NCBI RefSeq assembly: GCF_027925305.1
Contig: NZ_BSDR01000001.1
Location: 3,676,501 to 3,740,500 of the forward strand
From: Desulforhabdus amnigena
GTDB taxonomy: Bacteria > Desulfobacterota > Syntrophobacteria > Syntrophobacterales > Syntrophobacteraceae
Length of the DNA stretch: 64,000 bases
Reading direction: 5' to 3'
Position numbers and translations under genes: made by a program. Positions 7,735 to 17,926 of the stretch are shown here, piece by piece; position 1 is the stretch's first letter; every line of letters starts with the position of its first letter. Under the pieces are notes generated by a model. That model was not told the DNA's origin. It made no database searches and was given only the letters and a program-made list of their open reading frames with translations.

Positions 7735-9693
7735 ATGTCGCAAGAAGAAAAAAAGCAAAAGCCAATCAATTTTCGGGACGTATCTATTTGTGAAGCAACG
7801 ATTCAGATGTTGGAAAAAGCCGCTAAAGACGGGGTGGAAACGGCGTTTACGCGGGCTGCGGAGATGAAGCCTTGCCCCATTGGAGCCGATTCCGCCTGCT
7901 GTAAGCACTGCTTCATGGGTCCCTGCCGTTTGAATTCCAAAGATCCTTATGCAAAAACGGGTATATGCGGGGCGACCATCGATACCATCGCGGCGCGTAA
8001 CTTTGCAAGAATGGTTGCCAGCGGTGCGGCGGCTCATACCGATCATGGAATGAGTATGCTCGATGTCTTCCGCGAAGTGGTGAATGGAAGGATCAAGGAT
8101 TATCAGATCAAAGACGAAACGAAACTGCGCAATGTAGCGGCGAGCATCGGGATTGAAGTGGAAGGCCGCGAGACCATGGATATCGCCAAGGATCTGTACG
8201 AAGAACTGGAGCGGACGTACACTCAGGTGGAAGGGGAAATCCCCTTCGCGAAGCGGGTCCCGCCCAAGACCTTGGAGACGTGGCATAAACTCGGCATCGT
8301 TCCCCGTGGAGCCATGCGCGAAATCATGGAAATCATGCACCGGACCCACATAGGTGTCGATCAGGAATACAACAATATCGTCAAACAATGTTCCAGGACC
8401 GCCCTTTCCGATGGTTGGGGCGGGTCCATGGTGGCCACGGAACTTTCCGATATCCTGTTCGGGACCCCCAAGCCCATCGTGGCCGGCGTCAACATGGGAT
8501 ATCTGAAGGAAGACGAGGTGAACATCATCGTCCACGGTCATGAACCCAACCTCTTCGAATCCATGATCAGTTCGGTCAATGATCCGGCGAACATAGAAAA
8601 GGCCAAGGCCGCAGGGGCCAAAGGCATCAACCTGTTGGGCATGTGCTGTTCTGGGGCCGAGGTGCTGGGTCGCCATGGCATTCCCCATGCGGGCAATTTC
8701 ATGAGCACGGAAGCGGTTATCGTAACGGGTGCGGTGGATGCGATGGCGGTGGATGTGCAGTGTATCATGCAGGCACTTTCCAAGCTTTCGGAATGCTACG
8801 GGACCAGGTTTTTCACCACGAACCCCCGGGCCAAGATCGACGGAGCCACCCACATAGAATTCCACGAACATACTCCCCGGGAATGCACCGACAAGATCGT
8901 TGAAATGGCTGTCAACCGTTTTCAAAACCGTACGGCCCGCATCGAGATTCCCAATCGCCGTGACCTGGGAATCCACGGCTTCTCCCATGAATACGTCAAT
9001 TACATGCTGGGAGGGAAGTTCCGGGGGTCTTATACGCCTCTGAATGAAAATATCATCAACGGGCGCATCCGTGGTGTAGCCGGTGTGGTGGGTTGTACCA
9101 ACATTCGCGTGAAGCATGACTACGTGCATGTGGAATGTGTGAAAGAGTTGATCAAGAACAATGTTCTGGTGGTGCAGACGGGATGTTCCCAGATTTCGTT
9201 GGCCAAAGCAGGGTTGATGAAGCCCGATGCAGCCGTGCTGGCCGGGGATGGTCTGCGGGAAGTCTGTGAAACAGTGGGTATGCCTCCTGTTTTGAGTCTG
9301 GGTTCCTGCGTGGACAACAGCCGTATTCTCATCGCCTGCGCGGAAATGGTCCGCACAGGAGGCCTTGGCGACAGCATTGCCGACCTTCCTGTTGCGGGAG
9401 CGGCGCCTGAATACATGAGTGAGAAGGCGATTTCCATTGGACATTATTTTGTAGCTTCGGGTGTTTACACCATTTTTGGTGTGACCTTCCCCAGTATAGA
9501 GGGGACCAAGTTCCATAAACTACTCTTTGAAGGTCTGGAGGAGCAAGGGCTCGGGAAATGGGACTTTGCGGTAGATCCTATCGAGATGGCTCATAAGATG
9601 ATCGCCCATATCGATAAGAAGAGAATGGCTCTGGGGATCATGGGAGAGCGTGAACGCAAGCTCTTCAGCATGGAAGATCGACGGGTCTCGTAA
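7735..9693 (+). CDS. cooS: Anaerobic carbon monoxide dehydrogenase, catalytic subunit
   Basis: 652 residues. It interconverts CO and CO2 at a Ni-Fe-S C-cluster. In the ACS complex it supplies CO for acetyl-CoA synthesis or oxidises CO released from it. Cys47 and Cys55 fit the inter-subunit D-cluster; Cys56, Cys59, Cys64 and Cys78 fit the B-cluster with exactly the CODH-II spacing. Further Cys-containing segments of C-cluster type follow (HGHEPNLFES, MCCSGAEVLGRHG, QTGCSQISLAKAG, LGSCVDNSRI). The ATG at 7735 has GAGGTG 4-5 nt upstream. An ATG 12 nt earlier nearly touches its SD. This is the bacterial CooS/AcsA type, not archaeal CdhA. Confidence 0.97.
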   Translation: MSQEEKKQKPINFRDVSICEATIQMLEKAAKDGVETAFTRAAEMKPCPIGADSACCKHCFMGPCRLNSKDPYAKTGICGATIDTIAARNFARMVASGAAAHTDHGMSMLDVFREVVNGRIKDYQIKDETKLRNVAASIGIEVEGRETMDIAKDLYEELERTYTQVEGEIPFAKRVPPKTLETWHKLGIVPRGAMREIMEIMHRTHIGVDQEYNNIVKQCSRTALSDGWGGSMVATELSDILFGTPKPIVAGVNMGYLKEDEVNIIVHGHEPNLFESMISSVNDPANIEKAKAAGAKGINLLGMCCSGAEVLGRHGIPHAGNFMSTEAVIVTGAVDAMAVDVQCIMQALSKLSECYGTRFFTTNPRAKIDGATHIEFHEHTPRECTDKIVEMAVNRFQNRTARIEIPNRRDLGIHGFSHEYVNYMLGGKFRGSYTPLNENIINGRIRGVAGVVGCTNIRVKHDYVHVECVKELIKNNVLVVQTGCSQISLAKAGLMKPDAAVLAGDGLREVCETVGMPPVLSLGSCVDNSRILIACAEMVRTGGLGDSIADLPVAGAAPEYMSEKAISIGHYFVASGVYTIFGVTFPSIEGTKFHKLLFEGLEEQGLGKWDFAVDPIEMAHKMIAHIDKKRMALGIMGERERKLFSMEDRRVS

Positions 9694-9823
9694 GGCCGGC
9701 TGAAATGGGGGGGCTGCCGGTTTGAAGCGGCTTTTCCCCCTTCCCTCGAAGAAATGTCGGTTTGAAGCCGATGCAACGGATTTATACGTGAAGGGAAATG
9801 GCCCTTAAGAAGAGGAGTAGAAC

Positions 9824-12037
9824 ATGTCCAGGTTAGTCGCTTTTGCCGCGATTCAAGGCGCATACAATATAGTCTCTAAGGTGGAAGGTGCTTTCAAACG
9901 GGCAATGGACAAATACGGTCCCAATCAGCCGCTGGCTTTCCCCAACACGGCTTATTATCTGCCCGTCATTTATTCGGTTCTGGGTATCAAGGTGGAAAAA
10001 CTGGCCGATGCGGAGGCGGTGCTCAAACAATGTAAGGAGTTGTTGCCGCCTCATATCAAAGGCCCCATTCATGTCCCTTATCTGGGGCACACTCTGGATG
10101 CCGGTATGGCAGCCATCCTGGCTGAGGAAGTCTTTGAAGCCATCCGTTACGTGGAAGACCCTGATTTTTATCTGCTGGGTGAAGATTGTGATGTTGAAAA
10201 CGGCAAGATCTGGCTGGGAGCCGCAGACGATACCATCATGAGAAAGCGCGGTGTTGAATTTGTGGACGGCAGTGCGCCCGGGTTTGCCGCCATCGTGGGG
10301 GCCGCGCCCAATCCTGAAATCGCCAAGATGATCGCCGAAGACTATCAGAAGAAGAACCTCTACATCTTCATGTGCGCCAACCAGTCCGGCACCACCTTCG
10401 CCGAACAGCTGGTGGAAGCCGGCGTGCAGGTCGGATGGGGAACCCGTCTCGTGCCGTTTGGTCCGGATATTTCGGCGGCGGTGTTTGCCCTGGGTTTTGC
10501 CAACAGGGCCGCCATGGCCTTCGGTGGGGTAAAACCCGGCGATTACGCGACGGTGCTCAAGTACAACAAGGACCGCGTCTTCGCCTTCGTGAACGCCCTC
10601 GGTGAAGTCAACGCCGAATGGGCGGCCAATGCCGCGGGCGCCATCAACTGGGGCTTCCCCACCATCGCGGATACGGATATTCCTGAAATTCTTCCCACGG
10701 GTATCTGTACCTATGAGCACGTGGTATCCAGTGTGCCTCATGACCAGATGACGGCCAAGTCCATTGAAGTGCGCGGACTCAAGGTGGCCGTCACGGAAAT
10801 TCCCATCCCCGTTTCTTACGGGCCGGCGTTTGAAGGGGAACGGGTACGCAAGGATGACGTCTACCTGGAATGCGGCGGTGGCAAGACCCCTTGCTGTGAG
10901 CTCGTTCAGATTGCCGATATGAGTGAGGTTGAAGACGGCAGAGTGGAAGTCATCGGTCCCGACATCAAGGATGTCAAGCCCGGAAGCAGGCTTCCCCTGG
11001 CGGTCGTGGTGCAGGTTGCAGGCCGCAAGATGCAGGAAGATTATGAACCCATCCTCGAGCGGCAGATCCACCATTTGGTGAACTATGCCCAGGGGATCAT
11101 GCACATCGGGCAGCGTGACATTGCCTGGTATCGCATCGGCAAACAGGCGGTAGAGAAGGGTTTTACTCTCGAGCACATCGGGAAAATCCTGCATGCCAAA
11201 TATCATCAGGACTTTGGAGCGATTTTCGACAAATGCCAGGTCAAAATCTACACTGATGAAAAGAAGGTCAACGAGATGGTTCCCCTGGCCCAGAAAGCCT
11301 ACAAGACGCGCGATGAGCGCATCGAAGGCATGACGGATGAAGGAACCGAGACCTACTACTCCTGCACGCTTTGCCAATCCTTTGCTCCCACCCACGTCTG
11401 CGTCATCAGCCCGGAACGCACCGGTCTTTGTGGTGCCTACAACTGGCTGGATTGTAAGGCATCCTTTGAAATCAACCCCACGGGTCCCAACCAGCCCATT
11501 CAGAAGGGGGATACCCTGGATGCCAAGCTCGGCAACTGGAAGGGCGTCAACGATTTCGTCTACAAGGCGTCGCGCCAGTCCGTTTCCAGCTACAACTTCT
11601 ACAGCATCGTTTACGATCCCATGACCACTTGCGGGTGCTGCGAATGCATCGCCGCCGTACTTCCCATGTGCAACGGCGTCATGACGGTAAACCGCGACTA
11701 CACCGGTATGACCCCCAGTGGAATGAAGTTCACCACTCTGGCGGGAACCATCGGCGGTGGCAACGTTACGCCCGGCTTTGTGGGTCACAGTAAATACAAT
11801 GTCACCCAGCGCAAGTTCATTGCTGGTGACGGTGGTTTGAAGCGGCTTGTATGGATGCCCAAGATGTTCAAGGATGAGATTCGGGAACGCCTGATGAAAC
11901 GCGGTGAAGAAATTGGAATTCCGAATTTCATCGATATGATCGCCACCGAGGAAAATGGAACCACCGAAGATGAAATCTACGCCTTCCTCGAAAAAGTGGG
12001 CCATCCAGCTTTGACCATGGAATCGATTCTAGGATAG
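9824..12037 (+). CDS. acsB: Acetyl-CoA synthase (CO-methylating), alpha subunit
   Basis: 737 residues, full bacterial length. It condenses CO, the methyl group from the corrinoid protein and CoA at the Ni-Ni-[4Fe4S] A-cluster. All six ligands are present at Moorella spacing, offset by 8: Cys514, Cys517, Cys526, Cys536, Cys603 and Cys605 (motifs SCTLCQSFAP, THVCV, GLCGAYNW and TTCGCCEC). The N-terminal domain that docks onto CODH is present, unlike in archaeal CdhC. AAGAGGAG precedes the ATG at 7-8 nt. It lies 130 nt after cooS and 88 nt before acsC. Confidence 0.98.
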   Translation: MSRLVAFAAIQGAYNIVSKVEGAFKRAMDKYGPNQPLAFPNTAYYLPVIYSVLGIKVEKLADAEAVLKQCKELLPPHIKGPIHVPYLGHTLDAGMAAILAEEVFEAIRYVEDPDFYLLGEDCDVENGKIWLGAADDTIMRKRGVEFVDGSAPGFAAIVGAAPNPEIAKMIAEDYQKKNLYIFMCANQSGTTFAEQLVEAGVQVGWGTRLVPFGPDISAAVFALGFANRAAMAFGGVKPGDYATVLKYNKDRVFAFVNALGEVNAEWAANAAGAINWGFPTIADTDIPEILPTGICTYEHVVSSVPHDQMTAKSIEVRGLKVAVTEIPIPVSYGPAFEGERVRKDDVYLECGGGKTPCCELVQIADMSEVEDGRVEVIGPDIKDVKPGSRLPLAVVVQVAGRKMQEDYEPILERQIHHLVNYAQGIMHIGQRDIAWYRIGKQAVEKGFTLEHIGKILHAKYHQDFGAIFDKCQVKIYTDEKKVNEMVPLAQKAYKTRDERIEGMTDEGTETYYSCTLCQSFAPTHVCVISPERTGLCGAYNWLDCKASFEINPTGPNQPIQKGDTLDAKLGNWKGVNDFVYKASRQSVSSYNFYSIVYDPMTTCGCCECIAAVLPMCNGVMTVNRDYTGMTPSGMKFTTLAGTIGGGNVTPGFVGHSKYNVTQRKFIAGDGGLKRLVWMPKMFKDEIRERLMKRGEEIGIPNFIDMIATEENGTTEDEIYAFLEKVGHPALTMESILG

Positions 12038-12050
12038 GGACTCTGGAAGA

Positions 12051-12071
12051 GCAGGGGGATTTTCCCCCTGC
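12051..12071 (+). other. Hairpin in the acsB-acsC gap
   Basis: GCAGGGGGA / TCCCCCTGC inverted repeat with a tiny loop, 14 nt after the acsB stop. No T-run follows, so an mRNA-stabilising or processing stem is more likely than a terminator. Confidence 0.5.
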
Positions 12072-12125
12072 TTGTCTGCGATGGTCATCTGAGTTGAATG
12101 CGAACTGTGTTGAGGAGAGAAACAG

Positions 12126-13475
12126 ATGGGCTTAACGGGTATACAGATTTTTAAGTTACTTCCCAAAACCAATTGCGGGGAGTGTGGAGTTCCGACCTGC
12201 CTGGCCTTTGCCATGAATCTGGCAGCAGGCAAGGCGGAATTGGAAAAATGCCCCTACGTCTCCGAAGAAGCCAAGGAAAAACTGGCGTCGGAGTCTGCTC
12301 CGCCGATCAGACCCCTGACCATTGGAACCGGCGACTATGCGGTCAAGGTGGGTGGCGAAACCGTTATGTTCCGCCATGAAAAGACCTTCGTGAATCCTCC
12401 GGGGTTGGCCGCCATGGTGAGCACAGATGAGGATGACGCCTCGGTTCAAGGCAAGATGGACCGGTTCAAGGCCGCTCAGTACGATCGTGTCGGTTTGACC
12501 CTGCGGGCCGAGATGTTTCTCGTAAACGACGCATCGGGGGATGCCGCCAAATTCGTTGGATTGGCAAAGAAGGTATCCGATGGAACGGGCGCCAGCCTGA
12601 TCTTGAAATCCGACAAGGTGGATGTGCTGAAGGCCGCCGCATCGGAACTGAAGGACAAGAAGCCGCTCCTTTATGCAGCTACCGCAGCCAATGCCGACGC
12701 TCTCGGGGAGCTGGCCAAGGAAGTGGCCTGTCCCTTGGTGGTCAAGGGGGATGGAAGCCTGGACAGTGTGGCCGCCTTGACGGAAAAACTCACCGGAATG
12801 GGACTCAAGGACCTGGTCATCGACACCGGAAGCCGTGATCTGAAAAAGGTCTTCGAGGAGCAGATCCTCATCCGCCGGGCCGCCTTGAAGGACAAATACC
12901 GCCCGCTGGGTTTTCCCACCATCATCATGGCCCATGAAATGGCGGACGACCTGATGAACGAGTCTCTGGTGGCTGCAACCTTCATCGCCAAATACGGTGC
13001 TGTGATCACCATGAGCGATTTTCAGCCGCACAGTCTCTTTCCGCTTTTCCTGGAGCGGTTGAATATCTATACCGACCCGCAACGGCCCATGACTGCCGAA
13101 CAGGGAATTTATCCCATCAACAATCCCGATGAGAATTCTCCGGTACTGGTTACCTGTAATTTTTCCTTGACCTATTTTATCGTCTCGGGTGAAATTGAAT
13201 CGAGCCGTGTACCTTCCTGGCTTTGTGTTCAGGATACGGAAGGCCTTTCCGTCATGACGGCCTGGGCCGCCGGCAAGTTCTCGGGAGAAAGTGTCGGGAG
13301 TTTTATCAACAAGTGTGGTATCAAAGACAAGGTGAAACACACCAACATCATCATTCCCGGCTATGCGGCGGGCATCAGCGGTGAGCTTGAAGAAGAGCTC
13401 GGCGGATGGACCATAAGCGTGGGACCCAGGGAAGCCAGCCAGATACCTAAATTCCTCAAGGTATGGAAGCCTTAA
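12126..13475 (+). CDS. acsC: Corrinoid iron-sulfur protein, large (gamma) subunit
   Basis: 449 residues. This subunit carries the [4Fe-4S] cluster that activates the corrinoid, and the cobamide-binding C-terminal domain. The cluster motif is at the N terminus: Cys17, Cys20, Cys25 and Cys42 (NCGECGVPTC ... LEKC), matching the Moorella positions. It is followed by a TIM-barrel domain and a C-terminal Rossmann-like domain ending with IIIPGYAAGISGELEEELG. GGAGAGAAACAG precedes the ATG. It sits between acsB and acsE. Confidence 0.97.
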   Translation: MGLTGIQIFKLLPKTNCGECGVPTCLAFAMNLAAGKAELEKCPYVSEEAKEKLASESAPPIRPLTIGTGDYAVKVGGETVMFRHEKTFVNPPGLAAMVSTDEDDASVQGKMDRFKAAQYDRVGLTLRAEMFLVNDASGDAAKFVGLAKKVSDGTGASLILKSDKVDVLKAAASELKDKKPLLYAATAANADALGELAKEVACPLVVKGDGSLDSVAALTEKLTGMGLKDLVIDTGSRDLKKVFEEQILIRRAALKDKYRPLGFPTIIMAHEMADDLMNESLVAATFIAKYGAVITMSDFQPHSLFPLFLERLNIYTDPQRPMTAEQGIYPINNPDENSPVLVTCNFSLTYFIVSGEIESSRVPSWLCVQDTEGLSVMTAWAAGKFSGESVGSFINKCGIKDKVKHTNIIIPGYAAGISGELEEELGGWTISVGPREASQIPKFLKVWKP

Positions 13476-13616
13476 GATTACGAAATTTCGAGCCGGCCAG
13501 CCGTTATCCGAGGGTCGGCTCATTGCTTTCGGCTGCCCTCCATGAGGCAGTCGCGGATAGAAATGAGCAAGCAAGCAGACAAACAATCGTCGCAGTGCCC
13601 GAAGGAGGAAGATGGA

Positions 13617-14501
13617 ATGAAGCTCATTGGTGAAAATTTAAACATTATGAGCAACATATACGGGAAGGCATTAAAGGAAAAAAACGCAAAACCGCTCCAG
13701 GAGCTTGCCATCCAGCAGGCCGAAGCCGGGATGGATTGGATCGATCTCAATATCGGACCTGCAGGGAAGATCGGTGAAGAACTCATGGCATGGCTTGTGC
13801 CTGTTGTGCATGAAGTCGTGGATCTTCCTCTTTCCTTGGACACCTCAAACATCAAAGCCATCGCGGCCGGGCTCAAAGCGCACAAAAAGGGCAGGCCCCT
13901 CATCAATTCCATTATGGTGCGCCCCGAGCGCATGGAAGCCCTGCTTCCCCTGGCCAAAGAATATGACGCCGATTTTGTGGCGCTCCTTTGGGGACCCGAA
14001 GGCATGCCGCGCGATGAAAACGAACGCGGAGCCCTCTGCTCGGAAATCGTATACAAGGCCGAGGGCGAGTTCGGGATTGCCCCCGAACGCATGTATGTGG
14101 ACCCCATCCAAACCCCTGTGAATGTGCAGCAGATACAGATCATGAGCGTTTTGGAGTTCATGAAAATGTTCCAGGACATCGCGCCGGGGTGTCGCAGCAC
14201 CATCGGTCTTTCCAATGTATCCAACGGTCCTCCGGATCACCTGAGGCCCATTTTAAACCAGGTCATGCTGATCATATTGAAGCGGCACGGTCTCTATTCG
14301 GCCATCGTTGACTGTTTTGATAAGAAACTCCACGAGATCGCCAGAGGCAAACATCCCGAACTGGAAGCTCTGGTCCACAAGGTGGAAGACGGCGAAGCCA
14401 TTGACATGAGCTCTCTTTCCAAGGAAGAGGCAGATTATGTCAAGACCGCAAAAGTAATTCTGGGTCACACACTCTATTCTGATTCCTGGCTTGAAGTCTA
14501 A
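13617..14501 (+). CDS. acsE: 5-methyltetrahydrofolate:corrinoid iron-sulfur protein methyltransferase
   Basis: 294 residues (Moorella about 262), pterin-binding TIM barrel. It moves the methyl group of methyl-H4folate to the corrinoid of AcsCD. Visible motifs are the opening MKLIGENLNIMSNIYG, DLNIGPAG near residue 43, LSLDTSN, PLINSIMV and VDPIQTPVNVQQ. The start at 13617 is set by AAGGAGG 8 nt upstream and by homology. An in-frame upstream ATG (13563) would add 18 polar residues and lacks an SD. Last gene of the acs operon. fhs, folD, metF and the maturation factor cooC are not in the window. Confidence 0.96.
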   Translation: MKLIGENLNIMSNIYGKALKEKNAKPLQELAIQQAEAGMDWIDLNIGPAGKIGEELMAWLVPVVHEVVDLPLSLDTSNIKAIAAGLKAHKKGRPLINSIMVRPERMEALLPLAKEYDADFVALLWGPEGMPRDENERGALCSEIVYKAEGEFGIAPERMYVDPIQTPVNVQQIQIMSVLEFMKMFQDIAPGCRSTIGLSNVSNGPPDHLRPILNQVMLIILKRHGLYSAIVDCFDKKLHEIARGKHPELEALVHKVEDGEAIDMSSLSKEEADYVKTAKVILGHTLYSDSWLEV

Positions 14502-14920
14502 GATCAAAAAAATAGCCGGTTCGAATGCCCTCCACTGTTTCATAAATCAACACTTTCTTCCGTACTCCTTCCCCCTCCGGGGGGAAGGTCAAAACCAGGC
14601 AAGCCTTTCCGATTTTCCAAAAGGCCCTTCGGGTCTGTTTTCCTTTCCAAATCATAGGTTTTTACGGGGCAGATCCTCTCTTCCTCATTCAAAAAATAGT
14701 GCATGAGCGGGCAGATGAGGGAATTTTCGATTTTTCGTTGTTGCTATTGTGTCGAAAAGTATTTAATTAAGGCAGACTTGCGCTGCGATTATGATCTTGC
14801 GGCACCTTCCGGACTTGTGGATAATGGTTGGAGGGATCAACAAACAGCTTATCGGAAATTGCCCGTATATTGACTCAAATGAAATGCGAAAAGCTTGCTG
14901 TAAGAGGGGGAGGATACACT
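14502..14920. other. Intergenic region between acsE and ppdK
   Basis: Holds an inverted repeat (14567-14588, CCTTCCCCC/GGGGGAAGG type) without a T-run. An AT-rich stretch (14725-14770) could carry the ppdK promoter, but I found no strong match. No gene is supported. Confidence 0.4.
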
Positions 14921-17671
14921 ATGGCCCATAAATACGTCTACTTTTTTGGTGGAGGAAAAGCCGACGGGAACGCACAAATGAAGAATCTGCTGGGAGGCAA
15001 GGGAGCCAACATAGCGGAAATGACGAACCTTGGAATTCCGGTTCCTCCCGGGTTTACCATCACAACCGAGATTTGCACCTATTATTATCAAAATAATCAG
15101 CAGTATCCACCGGAATTGAAGGGTCAGGTGGAGGATGCTCTGCGCAGACTCGAAGAGATGATGGGGCGCAAATTCGGTGATCCGGACAATCCCCTTCTGG
15201 TTTCTGTGCGTTCAGGCGCAGCGAGCAGCATGCCCGGCATGATGGATACGGTCCTCAACCTCGGATTGAATGATCAAACCGTGCTCGGGCTCATGAAGGA
15301 GACCCGGGACGAACGTTTTGCTTATGACTGTTACCGGCGTTTTGTGGCCATGTACGGCGACGTGGTCCTGGGGTTGAAACCCGTGCACAAGGACGAAATG
15401 GATCCCTTCGACCAGATCATCGAAGAGATGCGAAAACGTCGGAAGGTCGAATTCGACAGCGAACTGCCCGCCTCGGATTTAAAGGAACTCGTGGAGAGGT
15501 ACAAAACACTCATTCGGGCCCACAAGGACGTGGTCTTTCCACAGGATCCCATGGAACAGCTCTGGGGCGCCATTGGAGCGGTGTTCGGTTCCTGGAACAA
15601 TCCGCGCGCCATTGCCTACCGGGAACTGAACAACATCCCGTCTGACATGGGGACCGCCGTGAACATTCAGGCCATGGTTTTCGGTAATATGGGGGAAGAC
15701 TGCGGGACCGGCGTTGGATTCACTCGCAATCCGGCCACTGGAGAAAATGTCTTCTACGGGGAGTACCTCATCAATGCACAGGGGGAAGACGTGGTGGCGG
15801 GGATTCGTACCCCCCAGCCCATCAACAAGGCCCAGAAGACGGATCCGAACACACTCTCCCTGGAAGAAACCATGCCGGAAATCTATCAGCAGTTGGAGCG
15901 TGTGCGCACAACGCTCGACCGGCACTATCGCGACATGCAGGATATCGAGTTCACCATTCAGAAGGGAAAGCTCTGGATGCTCCAGACACGTACGGGAAAG
16001 CGCACGGGGTTTGCTTCCTTCAAGATTGCCGTGGACATGGTGCGGGAGGGAATCATTTCCAAGGACGAAGCCCTCATGCGGGTGGACCCCGACCAGTTGA
16101 ATCAGCTCCTTCGCCCCATTTTCGATCCAAGAGCCAAGGAAGAAGCGGTGAGAAACAAGGCGCTCCTGGCAAAGGGCCTGAACGCGGGGCCGGGCGCCGC
16201 AACAGGCCGTGTGGTGTTCAATGCGCCTGATGCCGAAGAATGGGCCAAGCGGGGAGAGAAGGTCATTTTGGTGCGCTTGGAGACCTCTCCTGAAGACATC
16301 CGAGGGATGCACGCGTCCCAGGGAATCCTTACCGCAAGGGGTGGAATGACCTCTCACGCCGCTCTCGTGGGCCGCCAGATGGGGAAAGTGTGCGTGGTCG
16401 GTTGTAATGCCCTCGAGATCGAATACCGGAATCATCGCATGATGGTGGGCGACCGTATCGTCCGCGAAGGGGACTGGCTCTCCTTGGACGGTACGACGGG
16501 TGAAGTCTTTGTGGGGCAGATCCCCACGCAACCTTCGGAAGTCTTGAGTGTCATCATCGACAAAAAGATGGATTCGGCAAAGTCTCAAGTTTATCAGGAT
16601 TATATGGAACTTCTGGGCTGGGCGGATGAATGTCGCCGCCTGGGCGTCTGGACCAATGCCGATCAGCCCAACCAGGTGGAAGTGGCCCTCGCATTCGGGG
16701 CTGAAGGTATCGGGCTCACCCGGACCGAGCACATGTTTTTTGAAGGCAACCGCATCGACGCAGTTCGTGAGATGATTCTTGCCGATGATGTGGAAGGGAG
16801 AAAGCGTGCCCTGGCCAAGCTGCTTCCCATGCAAAAAGAAGACTTCAAGGGCATTTTTCGGGTGATGAAGGGAAAACCGGTGACCATCCGGACCCTGGAT
16901 CCCCCGCTGCATGAATTCCTGCCGCATGAAGATAAAGATATCCAGAAGCTGGCCACTGAAATGCTGGTTCACGTAGAACGGTTGAAGGCAAAAGTGGAAA
17001 GTCTCCATGAAGCCAATCCCATGCTCGGACATAGAGGCTGCCGGTTGGGCATCGTCTACCCTGAGATAACGGCGATGCAGGCTCAAGCCATCATGGAGGC
17101 TGCCTGTGAAGTGAAAAAAGAGGGAGTGGATGTTCAGCCGGAAATCATGATTCCCCTGGTGGGCCATGTTTCGGAACTGAAAAACCAGCGAAAGGTCGTG
17201 GATGACGTGGCCCGTGAAGTCATGGAACGCTATGGCGTTTCCGTCAATTATCGCGTGGGGACCATGATCGAAGTGCCCCGGGGCGCATTGACGGCGGATG
17301 AAATCGCCGAAGTCGCAGAGTTTTTCTCTTTTGGAACCAATGACTTGACCCAGACGGTTTTTGGGATCAGCCGCGACGATGCGGGCAAATTTCTGCCCGA
17401 TTACTTGGATGCGCGCATCTGGGAATACGACCCCTTTGAAAAACTGGACCAGGTGGGTGTGGGCGGTTTGATGGAAATTGCCGTCAAGAAAGGACGCGCC
17501 ACCAGGCCGGACCTCAAGATCGGGATCTGTGGAGAGCATGGTGGGGAACCCTCTTCCGTGGACTTCTGCCACCGCATCGGATTGGACTACGTGAGTTGTT
17601 CACCGTACCGTGTGCCGGTAGCCCGTCTGGCTGCGGCTCAGGCGGCCATCCGGTCCAAAAACAAGTGCTGA
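14921..17671 (+). CDS. ppdK: Pyruvate, phosphate dikinase
   Basis: 916 residues, full length. It interconverts pyruvate + ATP + Pi with PEP + AMP + PPi, linking acetyl-CoA-derived pyruvate to gluconeogenesis. The N-terminal ATP-grasp opens with [20 protein letters not shown] and [13 protein letters not shown]. The swivelling phosphohistidine is His479 ([13 protein letters not shown]). The C-terminal PEP-binding barrel has [29 protein letters not shown] and the catalytic Cys870 in GICGEHGG. The start at 14921 has AGGGGGAGG upstream and matches the family N terminus. It lies 420 nt after acsE, so separate transcription is likely. Confidence 0.97.
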   Translation: MAHKYVYFFGGGKADGNAQMKNLLGGKGANIAEMTNLGIPVPPGFTITTEICTYYYQNNQQYPPELKGQVEDALRRLEEMMGRKFGDPDNPLLVSVRSGAASSMPGMMDTVLNLGLNDQTVLGLMKETRDERFAYDCYRRFVAMYGDVVLGLKPVHKDEMDPFDQIIEEMRKRRKVEFDSELPASDLKELVERYKTLIRAHKDVVFPQDPMEQLWGAIGAVFGSWNNPRAIAYRELNNIPSDMGTAVNIQAMVFGNMGEDCGTGVGFTRNPATGENVFYGEYLINAQGEDVVAGIRTPQPINKAQKTDPNTLSLEETMPEIYQQLERVRTTLDRHYRDMQDIEFTIQKGKLWMLQTRTGKRTGFASFKIAVDMVREGIISKDEALMRVDPDQLNQLLRPIFDPRAKEEAVRNKALLAKGLNAGPGAATGRVVFNAPDAEEWAKRGEKVILVRLETSPEDIRGMHASQGILTARGGMTSHAALVGRQMGKVCVVGCNALEIEYRNHRMMVGDRIVREGDWLSLDGTTGEVFVGQIPTQPSEVLSVIIDKKMDSAKSQVYQDYMELLGWADECRRLGVWTNADQPNQVEVALAFGAEGIGLTRTEHMFFEGNRIDAVREMILADDVEGRKRALAKLLPMQKEDFKGIFRVMKGKPVTIRTLDPPLHEFLPHEDKDIQKLATEMLVHVERLKAKVESLHEANPMLGHRGCRLGIVYPEITAMQAQAIMEAACEVKKEGVDVQPEIMIPLVGHVSELKNQRKVVDDVAREVMERYGVSVNYRVGTMIEVPRGALTADEIAEVAEFFSFGTNDLTQTVFGISRDDAGKFLPDYLDARIWEYDPFEKLDQVGVGGLMEIAVKKGRATRPDLKIGICGEHGGEPSSVDFCHRIGLDYVSCSPYRVPVARLAAAQAAIRSKNKC

Positions 17672-17926
17672 GGGTTCAAGATGGCGGTCACGCAGCCCTG
17701 AATCCAGCTTCCCGTGCTGGAGCATCATGGGCGCGTTGACTTGAGCGAGCAGATTTTCCTTATACCCGGTAGCGCCGCCTTCCATGGCGGCGTTCATTGT
17801 GTCTTGCAAACGGGTATTTATGTGAAAACCGCCATTGCCGGCATTCCATCCCTTCCTGCGCCGCCGTGGAAGGCGGCGCTACCGTTTTGAATGTGGATGG
17901 GGTGTTGAGAACGTTAGGAGATGCAA
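17672..17926. repeat. Gap with two inverted G1 palindromes
   Basis: GGTAGCGCCGCCTTCCATGG (17768 onward) and its inverse GCCGTGGAAGGCGGCGCTAC (to 17887), about 65 nt apart, could pair into a large stem after ppdK. Other G1 copies lie at 37073-37100 and 38502-38530. Confidence 0.65.

Noticed and set aside
9833-12004. Very long antisense frames opposite acsB, cooS, acsC, ppdK and the acyl-CoA synthetase (up to about 720 codons).
   Set aside because: They mirror genes with clear families and full active sites on the other strand. Codon bias in such genes leaves the opposite frame open. No SD or recognisable domain.
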